Shown: in pieces, positions 24,466 through 32,381 of the stretch
Position numbering within the stretch: the stretch's first letter is position 1
Layout: each line of letters starts with the position of its first letter
Source of the DNA: Motilibacter rhizosphaerae
GTDB lineage: Bacteria; Actinomycetota; Actinomycetes; Motilibacterales; Motilibacteraceae
Assembly (NCBI RefSeq): GCF_004216915.1
Contig: NZ_SGXD01000003.1
Coordinates: forward strand, 496,001 to 560,000
DNA length: 64,000 nucleotides
Direction: 5' to 3'
Notes under the pieces: generated by a model
What the model saw: the letters and a program-made list of their open reading frames with translations, nothing else
Databases searched by the model: none
What the model was told of the DNA's origin: nothing
Program-made: the position numbers and the translations under genes

Positions 24466-25737
24466 ATGAGCTCGAACAGCAGCCCGTCGCGCGACCCCCG
24501 ATCGGGGACGGCGCGCGGGATCGCGCTGCTCGAGAAGCACGCCGCGATCGCCCGGCTGCAGGCCGAGTTCCTCACCGAGCTCGCCGAGTTCGACACGGCT
24601 GGTGAGTTCGTCGCCGACAACCAGGTGACCGCGCAAGCGTGGCTCCGGCACCACGCGCGCATGGACGCCCTCGACGCCCGCCGAGCGGTGACCGCGGCGC
24701 GGGCCCTGCGCGACCTGCCCCAGACCGCTGCAGCACTGGCCGCGGGCACCGTGAGCGCACGGCACGTCGACGAGATGGCGACAGGGCACAAGCGTCTCGG
24801 CGCCCACGTCATGCTCGAAGCCGAGGACACGCTCGTGCCTCTGGCGAAGGCCGCGGCGCCCGCCGACGTGCGCACCGCGGTGAGCCGGCTCGAAGCCGCG
24901 GTCGAGGCCGACGAGTCCCGCGAGGAGCGCGCGCAGCGGATCCATGAGGGCCGCTACCTGCTGCTCTCCGAAGGGCTCGATGGCACGGTCATCATCACCG
25001 GACGGCTCGACCGCGCGCACGGCATGCTGGTCCAGAAGGCGATCCGCGCCGGATCCCGACCCAACCCCGAGCCCGGGCAGACCGTCGACCCCCGCACCGC
25101 CGCCCAGCGCCAAGCGGATGCCCTCATCGAGATCGTCCAGACCCACCTCGGCTCCCAGCCCGGCGTCACCAGCCTGCGCCTCGACACCACCCTCGTCGTC
25201 GACCTCCCGACGCTGCGCGACGAGCTCGACCCCGGCGACGGGCACACCGGCATCAGCGCCATCCTCGGCACCGCTTTCACCGCCGAGGAGCTCCGCTACC
25301 TCACCTGCACCGCCGACGTCAGCGTCCTGCTCACCGCCACGCTCAGCCCCCACGCCGACAAGCCGGCGCAGGACCCCGAGATCCGCGTGGCGCCCGGCGT
25401 CCCCCTCGCCCTCGGCCGCGAGACCCGCCTCGCCACCCGAGCCCAACTGAAAGCGCTGTGGGTACGCGACGGCGGCTGCATCGCCCCCGGCTGCCGCAAC
25501 CGCCGCGTCCAAGCCCACCACGTCATCCACTGGTCCGACGGAGGCCTCACCGACATCACCACCATGTGCCTGCTCTGCAGCCGCCACCACCACCTGCTCC
25601 ACCAAGGAGGCTGGCAGCTCGAACCCGACCCCGACCGAGCAGGACGATTCCGCTGGCGACCACCCGACGGCAGAGACCCCGTACCAGCGACCCACGCCAC
25701 CGACCGCAGCCCCGGCACCACGAGGCGCCTGTGGTGA
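24466..25737 (+). CDS. DUF222 / HNH endonuclease-domain protein (13E12 family)
   Basis: This 423-residue protein has an N-terminal DUF222 domain (about residues 1-270) and a C-terminal HNH nuclease fold (about 310-385) with APGCRNRRVQAHHVIHWSDGG and CSRHHHLLHQGGW, including the metal-binding His/Asn pattern. The 13E12 family is multicopy in many actinomycete genomes and linked to repeat-type mobile DNA, but its activity is unproven. ATG 24466 lies 6 nt after TACGTT. It stands next to a repeat-rich region and interrupts a conserved gene order. Confidence 0.9.
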   Translation: MSSNSSPSRDPRSGTARGIALLEKHAAIARLQAEFLTELAEFDTAGEFVADNQVTAQAWLRHHARMDALDARRAVTAARALRDLPQTAAALAAGTVSARHVDEMATGHKRLGAHVMLEAEDTLVPLAKAAAPADVRTAVSRLEAAVEADESREERAQRIHEGRYLLLSEGLDGTVIITGRLDRAHGMLVQKAIRAGSRPNPEPGQTVDPRTAAQRQADALIEIVQTHLGSQPGVTSLRLDTTLVVDLPTLRDELDPGDGHTGISAILGTAFTAEELRYLTCTADVSVLLTATLSPHADKPAQDPEIRVAPGVPLALGRETRLATRAQLKALWVRDGGCIAPGCRNRRVQAHHVIHWSDGGLTDITTMCLLCSRHHHLLHQGGWQLEPDPDRAGRFRWRPPDGRDPVPATHATDRSPGTTRRLW

Positions 25738-25751
25738 CGAGGCGCGACGCC

Positions 25752-27686
25752 CTACTCCGTGCGCTGCCGCGCGCCGTCCCGCAGGTCGATCTCGAGCTGC
25801 CCGGCGACCGGAGCCCCGCCGACCACCCCGGCCTGCGCTGCACCTTCCAGCACGTCGGTGATCTCCGTCCCGATCAGCTCGTGCCGCGAGAGCAGCGCGT
25901 CGCGCAGAGCGGCGACGAGGTGCCGGTTGGCCTCGAGCAGGTCGCGCACGACGGCTTTCTGCTCCTGCAGCAGCTCCTCCGCGCGGGCCCGCGCCTCGCC
26001 GTCGCCCAGCACGGACTCGACCAGGGAGGACCCCTTGCCGGTCAGCGAGAGCAGGCTGCCCGCCATGCCGGCGGAGCCGACCATCTGCGCGGCGATGCCC
26101 GTGGCGTACTGCAGGTCGCCCGACGGGCCCGTCGACACCTCGTCGAAGAAGAGCTCCTCGGCGACCTGGCCCCCGAACGCGATCTGCACCAGGCCGGCGA
26201 GCTCGGCGCGCGAGCGGGTGAAGACGTCCTCGCGGTCGCCGTGCGCCAGCAGGCCGAGCGCGCTGCGGCGCTTGATGATCGTGAGGATCTCGAGCCGGCG
26301 GTGCGGTGCCACGAGCCAGGCGACGGTCGCGTGACCAGCCTCGTGCGTGGCGATGAGCTCGGCCTCGGCAGCGGTGTAGTCGACGGGCTGCGCGACCCCG
26401 ACCTCCAGGAGCATGCGAGCGCGCTCGACGTCCTGCCACGTCATCGCCGTACGCCCCTGCTGCAGCGCCTGCACGAGCGCCTCGTCGAGCAGGCCCTCCA
26501 GCGATGCCGGGCTGTAGCCCGTCGTGATCGCGGCGAGCGCCTCGCGCGTCTCGTCGGTGGCCATGCCCTCGTCGTGCGCCTTGCTGCGCAGGAAGAACTC
26601 GACGAGCTCGCGCCGCCCCCGCTTCGTCGGGAGGTCGAAGGAGAGCCGCTGGTCGAAGCGGCCGGGGCGCAGCAGCGCGGGGTCGAGCAGCTCTGCCCGG
26701 TTGGTGCTCGCGACGAGCAGCACGTTGGGTGCGGGGCTGACCCTCACCTCGATGCGCCGGTCCTCCGGGAGCAGCAGGTTCACCTGGGCCGCGAGCCAGG
26801 TCTTGGCGCGCTCCCAGCCGGTCGGCTCGTCGAAGGACTGCAGCTGCACGAGGAGCTCGTTGACCACGTGCTGCGCGTCGCCGCCACCGCTGAACCCCGA
26901 GACGACGGTCGAAGCAGCGACCGCCATCGGCAGCCCCTCGAGCCCGCCGCAGCACTGCACCGACGCCGAGGACACCGAAGCCGAGGACACCGATGCGGAG
27001 GACACCGGCGCGGAGGACACCGACGCCCCGCTCACCACGCCGTGGCGCGACAGGGCGATCGCATCGATCTCGTCGATGAAGCCGATGGCGCCACCGTGCT
27101 TGCGCGCGGCCTTGCGCAGGGCGCGGAAGTACTGCCGCACCTTGCGCTGCGACGCGCCCTGCAGGCCGGAGATGAAGGTGGTGGCCGTCGCGAAGAGGAA
27201 CGGCACGCCCGCCTCGGCGGCCAGGGCCTTCGCGGTGTACGTCTTGCCCGTGCCGGGCGGTCCCTCGAGCAGGAGGCCGCGCCGCGTACGACCGCCCATC
27301 ACCGCCGAGAACTGCTTGTGCGCCAGGAAGAGCTGCAGCGTCCGCTCGACCTCCGCCTTGATCGGGTCGATGCCGACGACGTCGTCGAAGGTGAGCCCGA
27401 TGCGCTCCGGCGGCACGAGCTGGTGCGGCGAGCGGCCGCCCATCCGCATCTGCGAGAGCGCCAGGCCGATGAGGACCAGGGGGTAGACGACGATGCCGGC
27501 CAGCGTCCAGTCGACCTGCGGGAGGCCGAACGACAGCGGGTCCCCGCTGAGGTCGCGCCACAGCACCCACGCCAGCACCGGCAGCAGGACGAGCAGGATC
27601 CGGCGCAGGCGCCGCATCCGCAGCACCTCCCGGTCGCGGAGGACGTCGACCCCGCCCAGGACCTCGTTCGCCAGCGGCTGCGCCAT
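25752..27686 (-). CDS. FtsH-like AAA+ zinc metalloprotease with expanded loop
   Basis: This 644-residue membrane protease has two N-terminal helices (about residues 28-80), then an AAA+ domain with Walker A GPPGTGKT (about 139), Walker B IGFIDEIDAI (about 200) and the LRPGRFDQRL sensor region. An M41 peptidase domain follows, with the zinc motif HEAGH (about 447). Between Walker B and VVNELLVQLQSF, where FtsH has a short loop, lies a long Ser/Ala/Val-rich insert carrying a 15-bp tandem repeat. ATG 27686 has GGGGAGAGGA upstream. It is probably an accessory FtsH paralogue; the insert's role is unknown. Confidence 0.88.
   Translation of the reverse strand: MAQPLANEVLGGVDVLRDREVLRMRRLRRILLVLLPVLAWVLWRDLSGDPLSFGLPQVDWTLAGIVVYPLVLIGLALSQMRMGGRSPHQLVPPERIGLTFDDVVGIDPIKAEVERTLQLFLAHKQFSAVMGGRTRRGLLLEGPPGTGKTYTAKALAAEAGVPFLFATATTFISGLQGASQRKVRQYFRALRKAARKHGGAIGFIDEIDAIALSRHGVVSGASVSSAPVSSASVSSASVSSASVQCCGGLEGLPMAVAASTVVSGFSGGGDAQHVVNELLVQLQSFDEPTGWERAKTWLAAQVNLLLPEDRRIEVRVSPAPNVLLVASTNRAELLDPALLRPGRFDQRLSFDLPTKRGRRELVEFFLRSKAHDEGMATDETREALAAITTGYSPASLEGLLDEALVQALQQGRTAMTWQDVERARMLLEVGVAQPVDYTAAEAELIATHEAGHATVAWLVAPHRRLEILTIIKRRSALGLLAHGDREDVFTRSRAELAGLVQIAFGGQVAEELFFDEVSTGPSGDLQYATGIAAQMVGSAGMAGSLLSLTGKGSSLVESVLGDGEARARAEELLQEQKAVVRDLLEANRHLVAALRDALLSRHELIGTEITDVLEGAAQAGVVGGAPVAGQLEIDLRDGARQRTE
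26965..27024. repeat. 15-bp in-frame tandem repeat inside the FtsH-like gene
   Basis: There are four consecutive 15-bp units, GCSGAGGACACCGRN-like, at 26965-26979, 26980-26994, 26995-27009 and 27010-27024, with partial units on both sides. On the minus strand they encode five-residue units of the type VSSAS/VSSAP. The reading frame is preserved for any copy number. Confidence 0.85.
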
Positions 27687-27830
27687 GTCGTCCTCTCCCC
27701 CGGGCGCGCGGTCGGCAGCGCTGCGCTGTCCGACGGGTACGCGACCGGTGGCCCGATCCTCCCCGGCGGCGGAGGAGGGCTGCAGAGCCGAACGGGTGGT
27801 GCAGGCGCATCCCACCCGGACGGGTGACGG

Positions 27831-27848
27831 TTGACAGTCCCCTGTCAA
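27831..27848. promoter_or_regulatory. Operator/promoter upstream of the DJ-1 gene
   Basis: TTGACAGTCCCCTGTCAA is a perfect inverted repeat (7-bp arms, 4-bp centre). A further TGACAG at 27859-27864 and TGACA at 27870-27874 repeat the half-site. TTGACA also matches a -35 box, with a weak -10 (GAAGAT, 27854-27859) 17 bp on. It is the likely binding site of the MarR protein encoded downstream. Confidence 0.5.
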
Positions 27849-27887
27849 AGCACGAAGATGACAGCATCCTGACAACGAGGAGGGGCC

Positions 27888-28487
27888 GTGCAGGACGTCG
27901 CGCTCTACCTGCCCGAGACCGCCGCCGACTGGGAGTTCGGCTACGTCACCGCGGGCGTCACGTCGTTCGGCGGGGGCGACCGCTTCCGCCTGGTCACCGC
28001 CGGGGAGCCCAGCGGGGTCACGACGATGGGCGGGCTGCGCGTCACGCCCCACGTCGCGGTGGCCGACCTCGACCCCGCTCGGCTCGCCGTGCTCGTGCTG
28101 CCGGGTGCGGCCACCTGGGGCGAGGGCCACGAGGAGGTCCTCGCGCTGGCGGCGGACTGCCTCGCGAGGGACGTGCCGGTCGCCGCGGTCTGCGGGGCGA
28201 CCTACGGCCTGGCACGCGCCGGCCTGCTCGACGACCGCCAGCACACCAGCAACGCGCCGGACTTCCTCGCCGGAGCACCGGGCTACGCCGGCGCGGACCG
28301 CTACGAGGAGGCCCGGGTCGTCGTCGACCGCGGGCTCGTCACCGCGCCGGCCACCGCGCCCGTGGACTTCGCCCGCGCGGTGTTCGCGCAGATCGGGCTG
28401 TTCCCGCCGCACGTGCTGGACGCGTGGTACGGCCTCTACACGACCGGCGAGCGCCGCTACTTCGACCAGCTGACGGGCGCGGCGTGA
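27888..28487 (+). CDS. DJ-1/PfpI family type 1 glutamine-amidotransferase-like protein
   Basis: This 199-residue protein has the DJ-1/PfpI fold. The nucleophile elbow AAVCGATYGLA places Cys in the expected strand-loop-helix position. Members are deglycase/hydratase or stress proteins; the exact activity is not predictable. GTG 27888 follows GAGGAGGGG. Its stop overlaps the start of a MarR regulator (GTGA), and the upstream inverted repeat suggests control by that regulator. Confidence 0.88.
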   Translation: MQDVALYLPETAADWEFGYVTAGVTSFGGGDRFRLVTAGEPSGVTTMGGLRVTPHVAVADLDPARLAVLVLPGAATWGEGHEEVLALAADCLARDVPVAAVCGATYGLARAGLLDDRQHTSNAPDFLAGAPGYAGADRYEEARVVVDRGLVTAPATAPVDFARAVFAQIGLFPPHVLDAWYGLYTTGERRYFDQLTGAA

Positions 28488-29014
28488 CCCGTACGCCCGC
28501 CGGCGACGCGCTCACCGCGCTGGTCCTGCCGGCGTTCGAGCTCAACGGCGAGCTGCTCGCCGCGGCGCACGACATCACCGCGGGCACCGGGCTGACCCCC
28601 GCGCTGTGGCAGGTGCTCGGCGCGACGCTCGACGAGCCGCGGACCGTCTCGGAGGTCGCGCGGCGCGTGGGGCTGGGGCTCGCCCGGCAGAGCGTGCAGC
28701 GCAGCGCGGACGTGCTCGTGGAGCGGGGGTGGGCGGCGTACGTCCCCAACCCGCAGCACCGCCGGGCGAAGCTGCTCACCCCGACGGAGCAGGGCCGCGC
28801 CACGCTGCTGGAGCTGAGGGAGGCCCAGCACGCCTGGGCCGACGCGGTCGGGGCCGCGGTCGGCGAGGACGTGCTGCGCCGCCTGCGCAGCGCGACGGAG
28901 GAGGTCGTCGCCGCGTCACGGGCGTACCGGCAGGCTCAGAGCCCCGCGAACAGGTCCGTCTCGAGCCCCGACTCCGGGTCCACCGGCCCGCGCTCGCCCC
29001 GCGCCAGCCGGTAG
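28484..29014 (+). CDS. MarR family transcriptional regulator
   Basis: This 176-residue winged-helix regulator has [20 protein letters not shown] as the helix-turn-helix and [19 protein letters not shown] as the wing. It is translationally coupled to the DJ-1 gene and probably represses the two-gene operon. The last 26 or so residues are Ser/Pro/Arg-rich and encoded antisense to the 3' end of mshB (79-bp convergent overlap), so this tail is probably not functional sequence. The inducer is unknown. Confidence 0.85.
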   Translation: MTRTPAGDALTALVLPAFELNGELLAAAHDITAGTGLTPALWQVLGATLDEPRTVSEVARRVGLGLARQSVQRSADVLVERGWAAYVPNPQHRRAKLLTPTEQGRATLLELREAQHAWADAVGAAVGEDVLRRLRSATEEVVAASRAYRQAQSPANRSVSSPDSGSTGPRSPRASR

Positions 29015-29979
29015 TGCTCGAGCGCCCACACCTCGTTGCCGAGGTTGTTGGACAGCGCGAAGAACGGCCCGTCGACGGCGATCTGCGTCGCGTGCGCCCG
29101 CATCGCGGCGAGCTTCGCGTCGACCTGCGCGGTCCCGTCGACGACCGTCGTGACGAGCTCGTCGGGCGTCGTGTCCGGCAGCGGGCCCTCGGGGTCCATG
29201 CCGAAGAACGTCGTGCCGTCGCCCTCGTCGCGCAGCCGGCGCAGCCCGTCGCGCATCCGCGACTCCGGCCACGCGGTCCAGTAGACCTTGCTCACCGCCC
29301 ACGGCTCCCGGCCGTCGGCGAACGCCTCGTCCGCCGCGAGCTCCACTCCGCGCATGGCGGCGCGGTGGGCCTGGATGTGGTCGGGGTGGCCGTACCCGCC
29401 GTTCTCGTCGTAGGTCACCACCACCTGCGGGCGCACCTCGCGCACCACCTCGGCGACCAGGGCGGCAGCCTCCTCGAGGTCGGCCTGCCAGAAGCAGTCG
29501 GGGCGCTCGTTGCTCGGCACGCCCATCATCCCGGAGTCGCGGAAGCGGCCTGCGCCGCCGAGGAAGCGGGAGTCGCGGACGCCCAGGGCCTCCATCGCCC
29601 CCGCCAGCTCGCCCGCGCGGTGCTGGCCGAGGGTGTCGTCGCGGCCGGCGGCGAGGTGCGCGAGCTCGGGGACGAGCACCTCGCCCTCCTCGCCGAGGGT
29701 GCAGGTGAGCAGGGTGACGTGGGTGCCGGCCGCGGCGTACGTCGCCATCGTCGCGCCGTTGCCGATGGTCTCGTCGTCGGGGTGCGCGTGCACGAGCAGC
29801 AGGCGGCGCGGCACGTCGAGCACGGCCATCTCCTGCTCCGCCTCGGCCGTGAGCGGCGCGGCCTCGACGGCGGCGGCGGCCTCGTCGAGCACGTCGCGCT
29901 CGGCGGCGAAGGGATCGGTGCTGGCCAGCGGCGCGCCGGCGGGCTCCTCGGCGCCGTCCGGCGCGATCGGCGTCGTCAT
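28936..29979 (-). CDS. mshB: N-acetyl-glucosaminyl-inositol deacetylase (mycothiol biosynthesis)
   Basis: This 347-residue PIG-L family zinc deacetylase makes GlcN-inositol for mycothiol, the actinobacterial thiol. The metal-binding motif HAHPDDE and the HPDHIQAHR motif are present. ATG 29979 follows TAGGGT (minus strand, 29992-29987) by 7 nt. This gives an acidic, Ala-rich N-terminal extension of about 50 residues compared with a start at the internal Met before [16 protein letters not shown]. The DUF6113-fdx-dapC genes usually nearby are displaced by the accessory block. Confidence 0.92.
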   Translation of the reverse strand: MTTPIAPDGAEEPAGAPLASTDPFAAERDVLDEAAAAVEAAPLTAEAEQEMAVLDVPRRLLLVHAHPDDETIGNGATMATYAAAGTHVTLLTCTLGEEGEVLVPELAHLAAGRDDTLGQHRAGELAGAMEALGVRDSRFLGGAGRFRDSGMMGVPSNERPDCFWQADLEEAAALVAEVVREVRPQVVVTYDENGGYGHPDHIQAHRAAMRGVELAADEAFADGREPWAVSKVYWTAWPESRMRDGLRRLRDEGDGTTFFGMDPEGPLPDTTPDELVTTVVDGTAQVDAKLAAMRAHATQIAVDGPFFALSNNLGNEVWALEHYRLARGERGPVDPESGLETDLFAGL

Positions 29980-30024
29980 GCGCCCGACCCTACGCCCGCG
30001 TGCGGCGCCTCCCGAGGACAGCGG

Positions 30025-32292
30025 CTACCCGCCGACCGCGGCCTGCACCTCGAGGTGCGCCTCCACGATGCGCGCGAGGTCCTCCAGCGCCGCGCGCTGC
30101 TCCCCGTCCAGGGTGCGGGGCGCGCGATCGAGCACGCAGACGGTGCCCACGACCTCACCCTGGGAGCGGACCGGGGCGCCGGCGTAGAACCGGACCCCGC
30201 GCGCCCCGGTGACGAGGGGGTTGGAGGCGAAGCGCGGGTCCTGGCGGGCGTCGGGCACCTGGACGGGGCGCTGCGCCGCGACGAGGTGCGTGCAGAACGA
30301 GTGCTCGCGCGGGCCGCCGGGCAGGACGGTCCCCGTCGCGCCGACGAACACCAGCTCCTCCTCGCCGACGAGGTCGACCAGGGCGATCGGCGTCCCGCAG
30401 AGCTGCGCGGCGAGCCGCGCGACGGAGTCGAGGAACTCCGAGCGGTCGGTGCGCACCCGCGCCAGGGCCCGCAGCCGGGCCGCCTCGTCGACCACCTGCA
30501 CGTCGGCCGGGAGCGGCTCCGCGAGCGCGGGGACGCGGGCGCGCCCGAGCGCCGGGCCGAGCCCCTCGACCGGCGAGGGACGGCCGAGCAGGAAGCCCTG
30601 CAGCACGTCGTAGCCCCACTCGGCGAGCAGCCTGCGGGTCTCCTCGTCCTCGACGCCCTCGGCGACGAGCTCGAGGTCGAGCCGGCGGGCGAGCGCAGCG
30701 ATCGAGCGCACGATGGCCGCGTCGCGGTCCGCGGTCAGGATCGCGGAGACGAAGCGGCGGTCGACCTTGAGCTCGTCCAGCGGCAGGTCGGCGAGCATCG
30801 CGAGGCTCGTGTAGCCCGTCCCAAAGTCGTCGAGCGAGATCCGCACGCCGAGGGCGCGCAGCTCGCCGAGCACCTCGCGCGCCCGCTCGGGCTGCGCCAT
30901 GACGGCGGTCTCGGTGACCTCGAGGGTGAGCAGCCGGGCCGGGAGGCCGTGCATGGCGAGCACGGCGCGGACGAGGTCGACGAGCCCCTCGTGCGCGAGC
31001 AGCCGAGGCGAGAGGTTGACCGAGACGGGCACCTCGGCGACCTGGCGCCACCAGGCCGCCTGCGCGACCGCCCGGGAGAGCACCCAGGTGGTGAGCTCGA
31101 CGATGACGGGACTGCGCTCCGCGAGCGGGAGGAACGCGTACGGGCCGAGCAGACCGCGCTCCGGGTGCTCCCACCGGACCAGCGCCTCGACGCCGGTCAG
31201 GGCGCCGGAGTGGGCGGCGTACTGCGGCTGGTAGTGCAGGACGAGCTCGCCCTTGGGGATGCCGCGGCGCAGCTGCGACTGCAGGACCAGCTCGTCGGCG
31301 GCGTTGCGCGCGAGGTCGGAGCTCCAGACCCGGACCGCGCGGTCCTCGCGCTTCGCCGCGCTCAGCGCGGAGGTCGCCCGGTCCAGCAGCAGGTCGAACA
31401 GCTCGCCGGTGCTGGCGACAGCGGCGCCGACGACGACCTCGACGTCGATCTCGATCCCGCCGACGGAGTACGCGCGGCGCAGCTGCTCCGACGCGCGCTC
31501 GGCCAGGGCCTGGACCGCGGCCGGCTCCGCGTCGCCGCCGACGAGCAGCAGCGCGAAGACGTCGCTCGAGAGCCGGGCGACGGCGGGGGCGCCTGGCGCG
31601 AGGCGGGGCAGCTCGGCGGCGAACGCGGTGAGGATCTCGTCCCCGCCCTCGCGGCCCACCGCCTCGTTGACCTCGGAGAACCCGTCGACGTCGATCAGGA
31701 CGAGGGCGCGGACCTGGCTGGCGGTGGGCGAGGCGCCGACCGCGCGGAGCCCCGACTCGCTGAGCAGGCCGGTGAGCGCGTCGCGGTGGGCGAGCAGCGT
31801 GAGCCGGCGGACGAGAACGCGGATGAGGTGGCCGCTGGTCACCTGCAGCCCCGCGAGCAGCACGAACGGCACCACGGTGGGCTCGTGCGCGGCCAGGGCC
31901 AGCGCGCTGCCCGTGATGACGACGGAGCAGGTGACCTGCGCGGCGTACGCGACCGGCCGCAGGTAGAGCGCCGCGAACATCGCCGCCCAGACGCTGAAGC
32001 TGGCGTACGTCGCCGACTCGACTCCGCCGCCCGTGGCCCACGTCTCGGCGGCGATGAGCACCGCGCCGCCGGCGATGACGGGCTGGACCAGCCGGTCGGC
32101 GAGCTGGCGGCAGACGACGAGCAGGATGGAGGCGAGCGCGGCGGCGACGCCGACGCCAGTGACGACGAGGCGGCCGCGCTCGAGCCAGCCGGGGACCCAG
32201 CACGTGCCCAGGGTGAGGACGGCGCCGACGGCGTAGATCGCGGCCAGGGCCTGGCGCGGCCCTCGCGGCGACGTCACGTCCCGCCAGCGCAT
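30025..32292 (-). CDS. Membrane GGDEF-EAL-GAF protein, probable c-di-GMP phosphodiesterase
   Basis: This 755-residue protein has an N-terminal membrane region with about six helices (to about residue 165), a GGDEF domain (about 175-325), an EAL domain (about 350-590) and a C-terminal GAF domain. The active-site GGDEF motif is degenerate, reading SSDVF in the RLSSDVFALLL context. The EAL domain keeps GVEALVRWE and DDFGTGYTS. It therefore probably hydrolyses rather than makes c-di-GMP, with the GGDEF domain as a GTP sensor at most. GGAGGGGGAC precedes ATG 32292. Confidence 0.9.
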   Translation of the reverse strand: MRWRDVTSPRGPRQALAAIYAVGAVLTLGTCWVPGWLERGRLVVTGVGVAAALASILLVVCRQLADRLVQPVIAGGAVLIAAETWATGGGVESATYASFSVWAAMFAALYLRPVAYAAQVTCSVVITGSALALAAHEPTVVPFVLLAGLQVTSGHLIRVLVRRLTLLAHRDALTGLLSESGLRAVGASPTASQVRALVLIDVDGFSEVNEAVGREGGDEILTAFAAELPRLAPGAPAVARLSSDVFALLLVGGDAEPAAVQALAERASEQLRRAYSVGGIEIDVEVVVGAAVASTGELFDLLLDRATSALSAAKREDRAVRVWSSDLARNAADELVLQSQLRRGIPKGELVLHYQPQYAAHSGALTGVEALVRWEHPERGLLGPYAFLPLAERSPVIVELTTWVLSRAVAQAAWWRQVAEVPVSVNLSPRLLAHEGLVDLVRAVLAMHGLPARLLTLEVTETAVMAQPERAREVLGELRALGVRISLDDFGTGYTSLAMLADLPLDELKVDRRFVSAILTADRDAAIVRSIAALARRLDLELVAEGVEDEETRRLLAEWGYDVLQGFLLGRPSPVEGLGPALGRARVPALAEPLPADVQVVDEAARLRALARVRTDRSEFLDSVARLAAQLCGTPIALVDLVGEEELVFVGATGTVLPGGPREHSFCTHLVAAQRPVQVPDARQDPRFASNPLVTGARGVRFYAGAPVRSQGEVVGTVCVLDRAPRTLDGEQRAALEDLARIVEAHLEVQAAVGG

Positions 32293-32381
32293 CCGTCGTC
32301 CCCCTCCTGGTCGACCCGCTCCCGCGGCGGTGCTGCACCGCCGTCCTGCTCGCGCTGCCCATCGGCTGGTTGGATGCGGGC

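Noticed and set aside
24126-29014. A complete mobile element or defence island
   Set aside because: There is an HNH protein and repeats, but no transposase, integrase, inverted terminal repeats, target-site duplications or tRNA attachment site is visible.
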